The notes below the pieces were generated by a model. That model was given only the letters and a program-made list of their open reading frames with translations, was not told the origin of the DNA and did no database searches. Shown here one piece after another: positions 1-7,179 of a stretch of 64,000 nt of DNA (position 1 is its first letter; each line of letters opens with the position of its first letter). Made by a program: the position numbers and the translations under genes. This stretch comes from Eikenella glucosivorans (GTDB lineage: Bacteria; Pseudomonadota; Gammaproteobacteria; Burkholderiales; Neisseriaceae): positions 124,001-188,000 of the forward strand of contig NZ_JACSGR010000003.1 in assembly GCF_016025525.2 (NCBI RefSeq), read 5' to 3'.

Positions 1-507
1 CGCGCCCGGATAAGAGCAGCCGAACATCCCCACTTTACCGTTGCCGCCTTCCAGTTTCGCCGCCCAGTCGATCAAGGCTTTGGCGTCCAAACCGTCTTGG
101 CGCGAAAACTGCTGCAACTCGCCCGTCGATTTGCCCGAACCGCGCGGATGCACCAAAGCCACGATGTAGCCGCGTTCCGCCAGATACGCGTAAGGCAGGC
201 GTTCCTGCTCGCCCTCGCCTTCATACGGCGTAAACTCAATCAGCACGGGAAACTTGGCATTTGCGCGTTTGCCGCCCGCAAGCTCGGTCGGATAGGCGAT
301 TTTGGCTTCCAGCCGCACGCCGTCGGGCATGGTCACGAACACGTCTTTGACAATCTGCGCGCCATACTGTGCCGCACCGGGCGTCCAGCCTTTGCCGCCG
401 GGATAGACATTTTGCGCGGCAGGCGGGGCAGTTTGCGCGACGGCGGGCGCGGTGAAACAGGCGGCCGATACGGCGGCGGCAAGGGTGTTGCGGAGGATGG
501 GGTTCAT
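1..507 (-). CDS. CocE/NonD family hydrolase, N-terminal part (runs off left edge)
   Basis: This is the first 169 codons of an exported alpha/beta hydrolase of the X-Pro dipeptidyl-peptidase S15/CocE family, which cleaves acyl esters or peptides through a Ser-Asp-His triad. It starts at MNPILRNTLAAAVS with a Sec-type signal peptide ending near AVAQ. The conserved GGKGW, MPDGVRL, PVLIE and RGSGKSTGE blocks follow, and the nucleophile elbow GCSYPG lies at the window edge. It is a paralogue of the complete gene at 7180-9090 and aligns with it block by block. The start is chosen because the signal peptide begins there. The catalytic Asp and His lie outside the window. Substrate unknown. Confidence 0.85.
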   Translation of the reverse strand, partial: MNPILRNTLAAAVSAACFTAPAVAQTAPPAAQNVYPGGKGWTPGAAQYGAQIVKDVFVTMPDGVRLEAKIAYPTELAGGKRANAKFPVLIEFTPYEGEGEQERLPYAYLAERGYIVALVHPRGSGKSTGELQQFSRQDGLDAKALIDWAAKLEGGNGKVGMFGCSYPGA

Positions 508-539
508 GGGAGGTTCGCTTTCTGTTCGGGTTGTTTGAG

Positions 540-650
540 TTGGAAGGAAATGAGTATAGTGAACAATCGGTTATCAGGCTACCTGAAAACGCGGGCTTCA
601 ATGGGGATTAAAACGCAGCGCAGCGGGGCTGAAATTTTCAGGTAGCCTCT
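540..650. repeat. DUS inverted pair with interspersed repeat between hydrolase and NTF2-like gene
   Basis: Two copies of the CTACCTGAAA uptake word lie in opposite orientation around 574-586 and 636-647, flanking the short interspersed sequence GGCTTCAATGGGGATTAAAA, a relative of the TTCAACGAAGT repeat seen elsewhere. The pair could form a transcript-ending hairpin for the NTF2-like gene. No coding sequence is evident. Confidence 0.5.
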
Positions 651-653
651 GTC

Positions 654-1130
654 TCAAAACGTGGTGGCGACGGCCTTTTCAATCAGCCAGCCATGGCCTT
701 GCTTTGCCAGCGTAATGTCCAGTTGCAGCGGCCATCTGCCCTGCATGCCCCAGATATTGGCCGTGTTCCATGCCTGCCCGATAATGCGGGCGCGGTTGCC
801 GTTGATGGTGGGGCGGACGGATACTTCGTCGATTTTTTGGTAGCGCATTTGGCCGCTGCGGATGTGTTCCAGCCATTCGGCGCGGGGCTGGACGTAGCCC
901 GTCATGTGGGTGAGCGTGAAGCCGGGCGCGAGCATTTTGTCTAGCGTGGCGGTGTCGGCGGCGGCCATGGCGCGGTTGAAGTTGCGGTAAACGGCGGCGA
1001 GCTGCGCCTGTTCGGCGGTTTGGGTGTGGTTTTGCGGGTTCACGGAGATGCCTTTCGGGGCGGGCACGGCGGCTGCGGGCAGGGTGCAGAGCAGCGCGGC
1101 GGCGATGAGGACGGATAGGGTGCGGGGCAT
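654..1130 (-). CDS. Exported NTF2-like (DUF4440/SnoaL-type) protein
   Basis: 158 residues. MPRTLSVLIAAALLCTLPAA is a Sec signal peptide, so the mature protein should be periplasmic. The rest reads as an NTF2-like cone fold: an N-terminal helix (AVYRNFNRAMAAADTATLDK), a loop rich in small residues (LAPGFTLTHMTGY), then strands ending in GHGWLIEKAV. Such domains bind small hydrophobic ligands or act as isomerases or hydrolases, and no catalytic residue can be assigned. The reading frame stays open upstream, but the added residues are translated DUS (FQVAF, FQVAP), so the start at the signal peptide is preferred. A second NTF2-like gene lies at 2329-2700. Confidence 0.75.
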   Translation of the reverse strand: MPRTLSVLIAAALLCTLPAAAVPAPKGISVNPQNHTQTAEQAQLAAVYRNFNRAMAAADTATLDKMLAPGFTLTHMTGYVQPRAEWLEHIRSGQMRYQKIDEVSVRPTINGNRARIIGQAWNTANIWGMQGRWPLQLDITLAKQGHGWLIEKAVATTF

Positions 1131-1144
1131 GGGTTTCCTAGTTG

Positions 1145-1228
1145 GGGCTACCTGAAAAAGTCTTGCTTGGGAAAAGGCTACCTGAAACGGTACTGCCACG
1201 CAGCCGGAATATTTTCAGGTAGCCTTTC
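1145..1228. repeat. Cluster of three AG-eikDUS copies
   Basis: GGCTACCTGAAA occurs at about 1147 and 1177 in the plus orientation and once inverted at about 1213, between the NTF2-like gene and the end of the Rossmann oxidoreductase gene. The last two form an inverted pair that could end the oxidoreductase transcript. Confidence 0.6.
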
Positions 1229-1238
1229 GTTTGGCTTG

Positions 1239-2036
1239 TTACACCCCCAAAATCCGCCGCATTTCCGCTTCGCCGGTATGGTTGCGGAAGGCGGGCGTGC
1301 CGCGCTGGAATTTGGCGGAATTGGCCAGGCCGCCGACCGACACGGGCGCGCAGTGGGCATCGCGCACCAGCCGCGCCGCCATGTCCAGCGCGTCGCGGTG
1401 GTCGGAGGCGATGGGCACGGCCAGCGGGTTGCGGCCGCCGCGTTCGTAAGACGCTTCGATTTGGGTCGCATCCACGCAACTGAACGCGCGGGCATAGTGC
1501 GAGCCGGCCAAGAGTTTGCTGATGGCCACGCCCACGTTGCCGTTGCCCAACTGGCGCACCAGCGGTTCGGTTTCGTTGCCGTTGCTCGCGTCCAACACGA
1601 TTTTGCCGTTGATTTCACCGGCCAAATCTTTGCCAAGCTGTTGCAGCGCGCCAAACGGCACGGCAAACAGCAGCACGTCGCCGAACGCGGCGGCTTCCTT
1701 CACCGTGCCGACTTTGGCGCGGCTGCCCAAGCCCTGCACGTCGCGGCGCACCTTGTCCAAATCGCGGGCGGAGAACATCACCTCGTGCCCCGCCTTCACC
1801 CAGATGCGGCCGACCGTGCCGCCCAGCCAACCCGCGCCGATGATGCCGATTTTCAGCGGCCTGCCCGACTGCGGCGCACTGCCGGATGAAGACGAACCGG
1901 ACGGGCGGGACGCGGGATTCGCGCCGCCGTTTTGCCGGTTGCCCGAAGGCGCGGCCTGCCCGCAGGCGGGAATGGCGGCGACGGCGGCCGCAGCGGCGGC
2001 CAGATTAAGGAAATGTCTGCGGTTGATGGGTTTCAT
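1239..2036 (-). CDS. Exported NAD(P)-binding oxidoreductase (F420-dependent NADP reductase-like fold), Tat/lipoprotein signal
   Basis: 265 residues. The N-terminus has a twin arginine (NRRHFLNLAAAA) and a lipobox-like IPAC, followed by a Ser/Gly/Pro-rich spacer of about 35 residues. A Rossmann fold with IGIIGAGWLGGTVGR comes next, then FSARDLDKV and VLLFAVPFGAL, as in NpdG-like and pyrroline-carboxylate-reductase-like reductases. SCVDATQIEASYERGG resembles the substrate lobe of this family. A Tat signal fits a protein exported with NADP already bound. F420 itself is not expected in Neisseriaceae, so the cofactor partner is open. Start: the RBS AAGGAG lies 6 nt upstream, and the open frame further upstream is translated repeat. 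It has one of four shared LysR-type promoters. Confidence 0.75.
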   Translation of the reverse strand: MKPINRRHFLNLAAAAAAVAAIPACGQAAPSGNRQNGGANPASRPSGSSSSGSAPQSGRPLKIGIIGAGWLGGTVGRIWVKAGHEVMFSARDLDKVRRDVQGLGSRAKVGTVKEAAAFGDVLLFAVPFGALQQLGKDLAGEINGKIVLDASNGNETEPLVRQLGNGNVGVAISKLLAGSHYARAFSCVDATQIEASYERGGRNPLAVPIASDHRDALDMAARLVRDAHCAPVSVGGLANSAKFQRGTPAFRNHTGEAEMRRILGV

Positions 2037-2071
2037 GTTTTGCTCCTTGAAAAGCGGTGGGATGACGGGGC

Positions 2072-2137
2072 ATGATACGGCACGGCGGCGGGCGGATAAA
2101 CGGGGTTTTGCCGAATGGGGTTGTGAGCGGGATTCAT
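2072..2137 (-). promoter_or_regulatory. LysR-type promoter A (T-N11-A box, -35, -10) for the Rossmann oxidoreductase
   Basis: Read on the minus strand: an imperfect dyad at 2123-2137 (plus strand GTGAG CGGGA TTCAT, a T-N11-A box), a -35-like TTTATC at 2095-2100, a 17-bp spacer and -10 TATCAT at 2072-2077. The dyad centre is 55.5 bp from the -10 centre, exactly as in the three sister promoters at 6803-6868, 9131-9196 and 12123-12188. This matches the canonical -65 position of LysR recognition sites. Confidence 0.7.
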
Positions 2138-2184
2138 GAATTGGGGCTACCTGAAAATACAAGCTCCAATGAAGTTGAAAAAAC

Positions 2185-2226
2185 AAAGCAGCCTGCACTT
2201 GGTTTTCAAAGGTGCAGGCTGCTTTT
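2185..2226. terminator. AA-king3DUS inverted-repeat hairpin
   Basis: AAAGCAGCCTGCAC and its reverse complement GTGCAGGCTGCTTT are separated by about 15 nt and followed by T residues, so this can act as a bidirectional terminator. The word AAGCAGCCTGCA is the Kingella-type uptake dialect rather than the Eikenella type used elsewhere in the window. Confidence 0.65.
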
Positions 2227-2328
2227 CGTTTGATTTTGCCGGCGGTTTGTTTCTACTTCGTTGAAGCCGCGCTTTCAGGCAGCCCTGTCCGCCTGCCGCC
2301 CGAAAGCGGCGGCGCGGGAAACGGCGCG

Positions 2329-2700
2329 TTACTCCTTCCGGCCGGTGATGACCATGTGTTCGCGGAACAGCCGCCATTGCCCGTCGGCTTCTTTGCGCAG
2401 CATCATGGTAGAGACGGTTTCGTCCCGCCCGTCCGCGCCGCTACGGGTGGTCACCACATAGCCGGTGCCGTTTTGGATTTCCGCCGTATCGTAACGGACG
2501 TTTTCTTCGGGATAGGTATCCATGGCGATGGAAAAGGCCACGGCCTGCTGGTGGTCGAAGCGGAGCATGCTGCCGTCGGGATGCAGGATGAGGATTTGCA
2601 GGTCGGGTGTGCAGATGGCGGCCACTTCATCGGGGTTGCGGGTGTGCCAGGCGCGGTAGAGACGGCGGACGGTGTCGGTGAGGGTTTGGATGTCGCTCAT
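2329..2700 (-). CDS. NTF2-like (SnoaL/DUF4440) family protein
   Basis: 123 residues without signal peptide, so cytoplasmic. TDTVRRLYRAWHTRNPDEVA forms the typical first helix, ICTPDLQILILHPDG the first strand and cavity, and TMMLRKEADGQWRLFREHM the final strands (the W-R-l-x-x-h ending is common in SnoaL-like proteins). The catalytic role is unknown. Start: an AAAGGAAA ribosome site precedes ATG by about 8 nt. It lies between the exported oxidoreductase and the LysR gene but has its own intergenic region with no clear T-N11-A box. Confidence 0.75.
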   Translation of the reverse strand: MSDIQTLTDTVRRLYRAWHTRNPDEVAAICTPDLQILILHPDGSMLRFDHQQAVAFSIAMDTYPEENVRYDTAEIQNGTGYVVTTRSGADGRDETVSTMMLRKEADGQWRLFREHMVITGRKE

Positions 2701-3030
2701 GTCGGTTTCCTTTATGTGGTGGATGTCGGCGCGGGGGCAGCCTGAAACGGGCTGGCGCGCGGGCGGGGGCCGCAAAGGCCTTTCGTGCGGATTGTAGCAG
2801 AGTCATCCGGTTTTGATACGGTGGGATGGCGGGGCAAAGGCTACCTGAAAAATCAAAAAGCAGCCTGCACTTTTCTTTTCCCAAAGTGCAGGCTGCTTTC
2901 CCCTGTCGGGCTACCTGAAAAATTCCATTGCACAGAAACGCGTGGGGCGCTTTCAGGCTGCCTTTATTCCGCCCGCGCCGCTTTTCCGTTTCCTTATAGA
3001 CGCTGCTTTCAGGCTGCTTCCCCGTCCCGT
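2701..3030. other. Intergenic region with DUS variants, no gene seen
   Basis: This stretch carries an eikDUS at about 2838, a king3DUS inverted pair at 2856-2899, another eikDUS at about 2909 and kingDUS-like words (revcomp AAGGCAGCCTGAA near 2952, AAGCAGCCTGAA near 3009). I see no protein-like reading frame. Confidence 0.6.
2856..2899. terminator. AA-king3DUS inverted-repeat hairpin
   Basis: AAAAGCAGCCTGCACTTT faces AAAGTGCAGGCTGCTTTC with a loop of about 8 nt. It lies between two convergently unrelated units (3' of the LysR gene) and probably ends the LysR transcript. Confidence 0.65.
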
Positions 3031-3939
3031 TCAAATCCGCCAATCCCCGCTTTCGGCAAACAATTCCTCCAGCCATGCCTGAAATACTTTGACCCGTTTG
3101 GGCGTGTAGCGCGACTGGGGATAGACGAAACTTAAGAGCATGCTTTGCAGGGGGCGGTCGGGCAGGATTTCGGTGAGGCGGTTTTCGCGGATATGGGCGG
3201 CGGCGACGGCTTTGGGTACGAAGCCTACGCCTTGCCCCGCCAGCAGCGCGACGTAGTAGGTTTGCGCGTTGTTGTAGGTGATGTCGGGGGTTTGGGCGAA
3301 AACGGGCTGGTCGCTTTGGGTGAACGCAAGGTTGGCAAGTTTGCCGGTGGCGGCGAATTTGAAGGCAAGGTAGCGGTGTTGCGCGAGGTCTTCGGGTTTG
3401 GCCGGTGCGGGGCGGTTTGCCAGATAGGCGGGGGCGGCGCACAGGCAAAAGGGCATGGCACCGATGACTTTGCCGACCAGCGTTTCGTCCGCCAGCACGC
3501 CGCCGCGTATGGCGCAGTCCACGCCGTCGCGTACCAAATCGACCACGCGCTCGCTGCTGCCGATTTCCATCTTCAACTGCGGATGGCGCGCCGAAAAATC
3601 CATCAGTTTGGGCACAATCAGATAATCCGCCACAGGCGAAGGCATTTCCACGCGCAAAAGCCCGCCTGCCGCGCCGCCCTGCTGCATTTCGCCGTGGATT
3701 TCGTCGATTTCTTCCAAAAGCGGCAGGATGTGGCGGTAGTAGTCCAGCCCGTCGGCGGTGGGGGCGACTTTGCGCGTGGTGCGGTGCAAAAGCCGCGCGC
3801 CCAGATGGTTTTCCAAAGCCTGAATCTGCCCCGACAGCGTGGTTGCGGCGCAGTCTAAGGCGTCGGCGGCGTTTTTAAAGCTGCCTGTTTCGACAATGCG
3901 GCAAAACGCACGCATCGCTTCCAATTTATCCAGTGCCAT
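3031..3939 (-). CDS. LysR-family transcriptional regulator
   Basis: 302 residues, the usual LTTR length. Winged helix-turn-helix at residues 5-64 (RAFCRIVETGSFKNAADALD, then TTLSGQIQALENHLGARLLHRTTRKVAPT). The periplasmic-binding-protein-like effector domain starts near residue 90 (GGLLRVEMPSPVADYLIVPKL) and contains DGVDCAIRGG, typical of the CrgA/YafC subgroup that controls aldo/keto reductases, azoreductases and quinone responses. It is divergent from the AhpD-like and azoreductase genes, with 105 bp between, so it probably controls them and itself. It is also the nearest candidate for the four T-N11-A promoters in the first 12 kb, though this is not proved. Confidence 0.9.
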   Translation of the reverse strand: MALDKLEAMRAFCRIVETGSFKNAADALDCAATTLSGQIQALENHLGARLLHRTTRKVAPTADGLDYYRHILPLLEEIDEIHGEMQQGGAAGGLLRVEMPSPVADYLIVPKLMDFSARHPQLKMEIGSSERVVDLVRDGVDCAIRGGVLADETLVGKVIGAMPFCLCAAPAYLANRPAPAKPEDLAQHRYLAFKFAATGKLANLAFTQSDQPVFAQTPDITYNNAQTYYVALLAGQGVGFVPKAVAAAHIRENRLTEILPDRPLQSMLLSFVYPQSRYTPKRVKVFQAWLEELFAESGDWRI

Positions 3940-3940
3940 T

Positions 3941-4006
3941 ATGCGAAACTCCGTATAAAGAAAACGATTTTACCCGATATATCCGCATAATAAGTCCACC
4001 TATAAT
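3941..4006 (+). promoter_or_regulatory. Promoter of the ahpD-like/azoR unit with possible LysR dyad
   Basis: A -10 TATAAT at 4001-4006 lies 17 bp after a -35-like TATATC at 3978-3983. Around 3941-3956 there is a loose dyad AT-N-CG-N6-CG-N-AT, 55 bp upstream of the -10 and next to the LysR start codon, as expected for a divergent LTTR operator. Its half-sites differ from the TGAR/YTCA boxes found elsewhere in the region. Confidence 0.5.
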
Positions 4007-4044
4007 GCACACATCGTTTAACCGCATTGAAAAAGGTGTACAAA

Positions 4045-4485
4045 ATGAGCAACCGAATCAACTACTACCAAGCCGCCCCCGAAGCCATGAAAGCCATGAT
4101 GGGTCTGGAAAAAGCCGCCCAAGCGGGCAGCCTGCCCGCCTCTTTGCGCGAACTGGTACGCATCCGCGCTTCGCAAATCAACGGCTGCGCCTACTGCATC
4201 GACCTGCACACCAAAGACGCGCTCAAAGGCGGCGAAGACGCGCGCCGTATTTTCGCCCTCAATGCCTGGCGCGAAACCCCGTTTTTCGACGAACGCGAAC
4301 GCGCCGCGCTGTTGTGGACGGAAACCCTGACCCTGCTTGCCCAAAAAGGCGCACCCGACGACATCTACCGCCAAGTGGCCGCTGTATTTGACGAACGCGA
4401 ACTGACCGAGCTGACGTTTGAAATCGCCGCCATCAACGCTTGGAACCGCTTCGGCGTCGGCTTTGCCGTGCAGCCTGAAAAATAA
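4045..4485 (+). CDS. Carboxymuconolactone decarboxylase/AhpD-family peroxidase-like protein
   Basis: 146 residues. The AhpD core with its redox motif is visible as NGCAYCIDLHTKDA: CxxC followed by His three residues later, the catalytic Cys-Cys-His arrangement of thiol-dependent alkylhydroperoxidases. RELVRIRASQIN and ERERAALLWTETLT are typical family helices. It probably reduces organic peroxides in the cytoplasm. Start: MSNRINYY with AAGGTG upstream; an in-frame ATG six codons earlier is less well placed. The azoreductase follows 71 bp later on the same strand, and both are divergent from the LysR gene. Confidence 0.85.
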   Translation: MSNRINYYQAAPEAMKAMMGLEKAAQAGSLPASLRELVRIRASQINGCAYCIDLHTKDALKGGEDARRIFALNAWRETPFFDERERAALLWTETLTLLAQKGAPDDIYRQVAAVFDERELTELTFEIAAINAWNRFGVGFAVQPEK

Positions 4486-4556
4486 GCCGGCCTGCCGCCC
4501 ATCCGCGAAAAAGGCCGCCTGAAACCCGTTTTGCTTCATAAAAACAAGGAAATCCC

Positions 4557-5201
4557 ATGAAAATCCTGCAAATCCTGTCCCACCCCGATTTTGCCAACCC
4601 CAAACGCGCCGCCAACCGGCTTGCGGCAGCAGGCGAAGCCGCTTTGGCGCAGTTCGGCAACGCGCAAATCGACACCGTCAATCTGTACGACCCCGCCCTG
4701 CCCCTGCCGCGCATCAACGCCGACACGCTCAACATCCGCGACCCCGAGCAGATGCCGGCCGCGCAAAAGGCAGACTTGGCCGCGCAAAAAGCCCTGTTGA
4801 AACAATGGAAAGAAGCCGACTGCATCTTTATCTATTCGCCCATCCACAATTTCAACATACCGTCCAAACTCAAAGACTATTTCGACAATATCCTGATTGT
4901 CGGCGAAACGTTCGGCTTTACCGAGCAGGGCTATGTCGGGCTGATGTCGGACAAAACCAAAGTAACCGCCGTTTTGACCAGCGGCAGCGATTTTTCCACC
5001 GATTTCCGCTATCAGGCCATCGACGTCGCGCCCCTGTTTTTGCGTGCCGCGCTGCACACCGTCGGCATCCACAACATGACATTGATTCGCGCCCAAGGCT
5101 TGGACATCATCGGCAACGACAAACAGGCACTGATTGACCGCGCCCAAGCCGAGCTGGAAGCGCATATTGCCGTTCTGATGCGCGGCCGGACGGCGGCCTG
5201 A
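4557..5201 (+). CDS. azoR: FMN-dependent NADH-azoreductase
   Basis: 214 residues with the flavodoxin-like fold of AzoR/AcpD quinone and azo reductases. MKILQILSHPDF is the FMN-phosphate loop region, SPIHNFNIPSKLKDYFDN is the signature corresponding to P-x-Y-N-F-x-I-P-x-x-L-K-x-Y-x-D, and LTSGSDFS follows. It should form a homodimeric cytosolic NADH:quinone oxidoreductase that protects against electrophilic quinones. AAGGAA lies 7 nt before ATG. Co-directional with the AhpD-like gene, so a two-gene LysR-controlled detoxification unit is likely. Confidence 0.85.
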   Translation: MKILQILSHPDFANPKRAANRLAAAGEAALAQFGNAQIDTVNLYDPALPLPRINADTLNIRDPEQMPAAQKADLAAQKALLKQWKEADCIFIYSPIHNFNIPSKLKDYFDNILIVGETFGFTEQGYVGLMSDKTKVTAVLTSGSDFSTDFRYQAIDVAPLFLRAALHTVGIHNMTLIRAQGLDIIGNDKQALIDRAQAELEAHIAVLMRGRTAA

Positions 5202-5472
5202 GCCACCGCAAGAGGCGGCGCGGAAACCCATGCTGCCGATGCCTGCGTTTTCAGGCTGCCTGAAAGCGCGGGCTTCAACGAAGTGAAAAACCAACAAGCA
5301 GCCTGCACTGTTGTAAACAAGGTGCAGGCTGCTTTTCCCCTATCGGGCTACCTGAAAGAGCAAGCTTCAACGAAGTTAAAAACGATATTTTGCGGAGCAA
5401 GGCTGAGTTTCTGTGAAGCCAAATGCAGGCTTCAACGAAGTGAAAACCAACGGGCTTTCAGACTGCCTATAT
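5202..5472. repeat. Repeat-rich intergenic region (king3DUS hairpin, three TTCAACGAAGT copies)
   Basis: TTCAGGCTGCCTGAAA at about 5250, then TTCAACGAAGTGAAAA at 5276, a king3DUS inverted pair at 5296-5336, an eikDUS at about 5347, TTCAACGAAGTTAAAA at about 5366 and TTCAACGAAGTGAAAA at about 5431. The unit reads as a DUS plus a CTTC-AAC-GAAG element repeated in the same order. No gene is visible. The hairpin probably separates the azoreductase unit from the convergent MFS gene. Confidence 0.6.
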
Positions 5473-6756
5473 TCACGCCCCCCGCGCCCGTTTCCCCAGC
5501 CACAGCGCAATCGCCAGCCACGCGGCGCACAGCGGCACGGCCGCCCACGACACGGCGGAAATGCCCAGCCCCGCCGCCCCGAGTGCCGCGTAGCCCCAGC
5601 CGCCGAGCTGGTCGCCCGCGCGGTACACCACCGTGTCGATAAAGTTTTTCGCCTTGTAGCGGTCTTCGCGGGAAAGGCGGGTGAACAGCACTTCGCGCGA
5701 GGGGCGGGCGAAGGCGAAGTTGCCCACGCGGCGGGCGACCTGCAACACCACGAACACGGCCACGGTGGGGAAGGCGGCCAGCGCGGCAAACCCGGCCAGG
5801 CTCATGAGCGGCAGCACGGCCAGCACGGCGGTGATGCCCAATTTCTGCGTCAGCCGCCCGGTGAGGAAGAGCTGGCACAGCAGCGTGAGCGCGTTCACCC
5901 ACAAATCGATATTGGCGAAAAAGGCGGTGCGCTCGGCGCGGCTCGCAAAATTGGCATTGACGATGGCGGCCTGGTTGAAATACAGCAGCGTGGAGGTAAC
6001 CGTGTAGAGCAGGATGAAGGCGGAAATGCCGAGCAGATACGGCGATTTAAGCGTGTGCGTCAGCCCCGCCCAAATGCCGCCGCCGATTTCGTTTTCAGGT
6101 AGCCTTTGGGTTTGGCTAGGTGTGTTATCAGACGGGCGTGCCAGCCGTTTGGCCGCCTGCACGGCGGTTTCCAAAAACACGGCGGCGAGCAGCAGCAGCG
6201 CGTACGGCCCTGCCGCGCCGGAGAGCGCGGACACCAGCGCGGAGCCGAGCAACCCGCCCGCCGTTGCCCCCGCCGCCAGCAGCCCGAACAGGCGCGTGCC
6301 CTGTTCTGTGTCGAACACGTCCGCCATCAGCGACCAGAACACCGACACCACGAACAGGTTGAACACGGATACCCAAATGAAAAACGCCCGCCCCGTCCAC
6401 ACCGCCACGCTGCCCCAATACATCAGCGCGGCAAAGGCCAGCAGGTTGAGCATGAAAAAGCGGTAGGCGGCGGCGATGAAGCGTTCGCGCGGCAGGCGGC
6501 GCACCAGCGCGGCATACAGCGGCGAGAGCAGCAGCATGGCCGCCAGCGTGCCGGCAAACAGCCACGGCAGCTTCTCCACTCCGCCCGCCGCGCCCAGCTC
6601 ATCACGGATGGGGCGCAGCACATAATAGGCCAGAAACAGCGACACCACATACAGCGCGGCCAGCAGCAGCGGACGGCCTTCGCCGGGGCGGACGTTCAGC
6701 ATTTGCCGCAGGCGCGCGGACAGGTTGGCAGACAGGTTGGCAGACGGGGCGGGCAT
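5473..6756 (-). CDS. MFS transporter related to NTP/NDP exchange carriers
   Basis: 427 residues with about 11-12 hydrophobic segments. The first loop pattern YVVSLFLAYYVLRPIRDELG is characteristic of the Npt1/Tlc-like branch of the major facilitator superfamily (ATP/ADP exchangers and relatives). FSLMADVFD-like VFWSLMADVFDTEQG and GSALVSALSGAAGP support this. The substrate is not predictable. An in-frame DUS near residue 220 is translated as QRLPENE in the central cytoplasmic loop. Start: AAAGGAAT 6 nt upstream of ATG; the longer open frame would add 20 residues without a ribosome site. It carries LysR-type promoter B. Confidence 0.75.
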   Translation of the reverse strand: MPAPSANLSANLSARLRQMLNVRPGEGRPLLLAALYVVSLFLAYYVLRPIRDELGAAGGVEKLPWLFAGTLAAMLLLSPLYAALVRRLPRERFIAAAYRFFMLNLLAFAALMYWGSVAVWTGRAFFIWVSVFNLFVVSVFWSLMADVFDTEQGTRLFGLLAAGATAGGLLGSALVSALSGAAGPYALLLLAAVFLETAVQAAKRLARPSDNTPSQTQRLPENEIGGGIWAGLTHTLKSPYLLGISAFILLYTVTSTLLYFNQAAIVNANFASRAERTAFFANIDLWVNALTLLCQLFLTGRLTQKLGITAVLAVLPLMSLAGFAALAAFPTVAVFVVLQVARRVGNFAFARPSREVLFTRLSREDRYKAKNFIDTVVYRAGDQLGGWGYAALGAAGLGISAVSWAAVPLCAAWLAIALWLGKRARGA

Positions 6757-6802
6757 GGGGGATTCCTTTCGGTTCGGGTATTCGGGAATACGGATTGCGC
6801 CA

Positions 6803-6868
6803 AGGATACGCGGCACGGGGCGGGGGATAAACGGGGGTTTGCTTTATGGGGTGATGAGCGGGGTTCAT
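6803..6868 (-). promoter_or_regulatory. LysR-type promoter B for the MFS transporter
   Basis: Dyad at 6854-6868 (ATGAG CGGGG TTCAT), -35-like TTTATC at 6826-6831 and -10 TATCCT at 6803-6808 on the minus strand, with a 17-bp spacer. The dyad-to-minus-10 centre distance is 55.5 bp, identical to promoters A, C and D. Confidence 0.7.
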
Positions 6869-7030
6869 GAAAGGGCGGGCAAGGCGGGAGGCTGTTGTTG
6901 TTCGTTTTTCAGGTAGCCTTTTTTCAGGTAGCCTTTGTCCGACAGCCTTTCCAATCCGAAAAGGCTGTTTGAACGCGTCAGCTTCAACGAAGTTAAAATG
7001 AGCGAAGCGAATTCCTGCGAATATCAAAAC

Positions 7031-7068
7031 AAAACAGCCTGAAACCTGTGTAAAGGTAGGCTGTTTTG
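7031..7068. terminator. Hairpin 3' of the CocE hydrolase gene
   Basis: AAAACAGCCTGAAACCT and AGGTAGGCTGTTTT form an interrupted stem bounded by A and T runs. It is downstream of the minus-strand hydrolase gene ending at 7180 and resembles a DUS-derived terminator. Confidence 0.45.
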
Positions 7069-7179
7069 CTGTTTCTGCTCCGGGAAGTTCGTGTTTTAGC
7101 TTTGCAGAAACGCACTCCGGTTGTGTTAACTTCGTTGAAGCTGCGCTTTCAGGTAGCCTGTTACCGTATCAGCCAATGT

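Larger units (their letters stand above)
6757..7179. other. Intergenic region: promoter B, DUS, hairpin and interspersed repeats, no gene seen
   Basis: From left to right: promoter B (6803-6868), two directly repeated inverted-orientation DUS at about 6910-6935, a TTCAACGAAGTTAAAATGAGCGAAGCGAA repeat near 6983, a hairpin at 7031-7068, and another AACTTCGTTGAAG plus DUS near 7130-7160. No protein-like frame was recognised. Confidence 0.55.

Noticed and set aside
505..600. Fifth LysR-type box upstream of the left-edge hydrolase (ATGAG near 552)
   Set aside because: ATGAGTATAGTGAAC lacks dyad symmetry, and no -10 exists at the required distance.
1167..1889. Long plus-strand reading frame opposite the Rossmann oxidoreductase gene
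   Set aside because: It is the antisense of a well-supported gene; the product is His/Ala/Arg-rich without domain or ribosome site, a GC-rich shadow frame.
1239..2036. True coenzyme F420-dependent enzyme
   Set aside because: The fold resembles NpdG-type reductases, but F420 synthesis is not expected in Neisseriaceae; a different NADP-dependent role is more likely.
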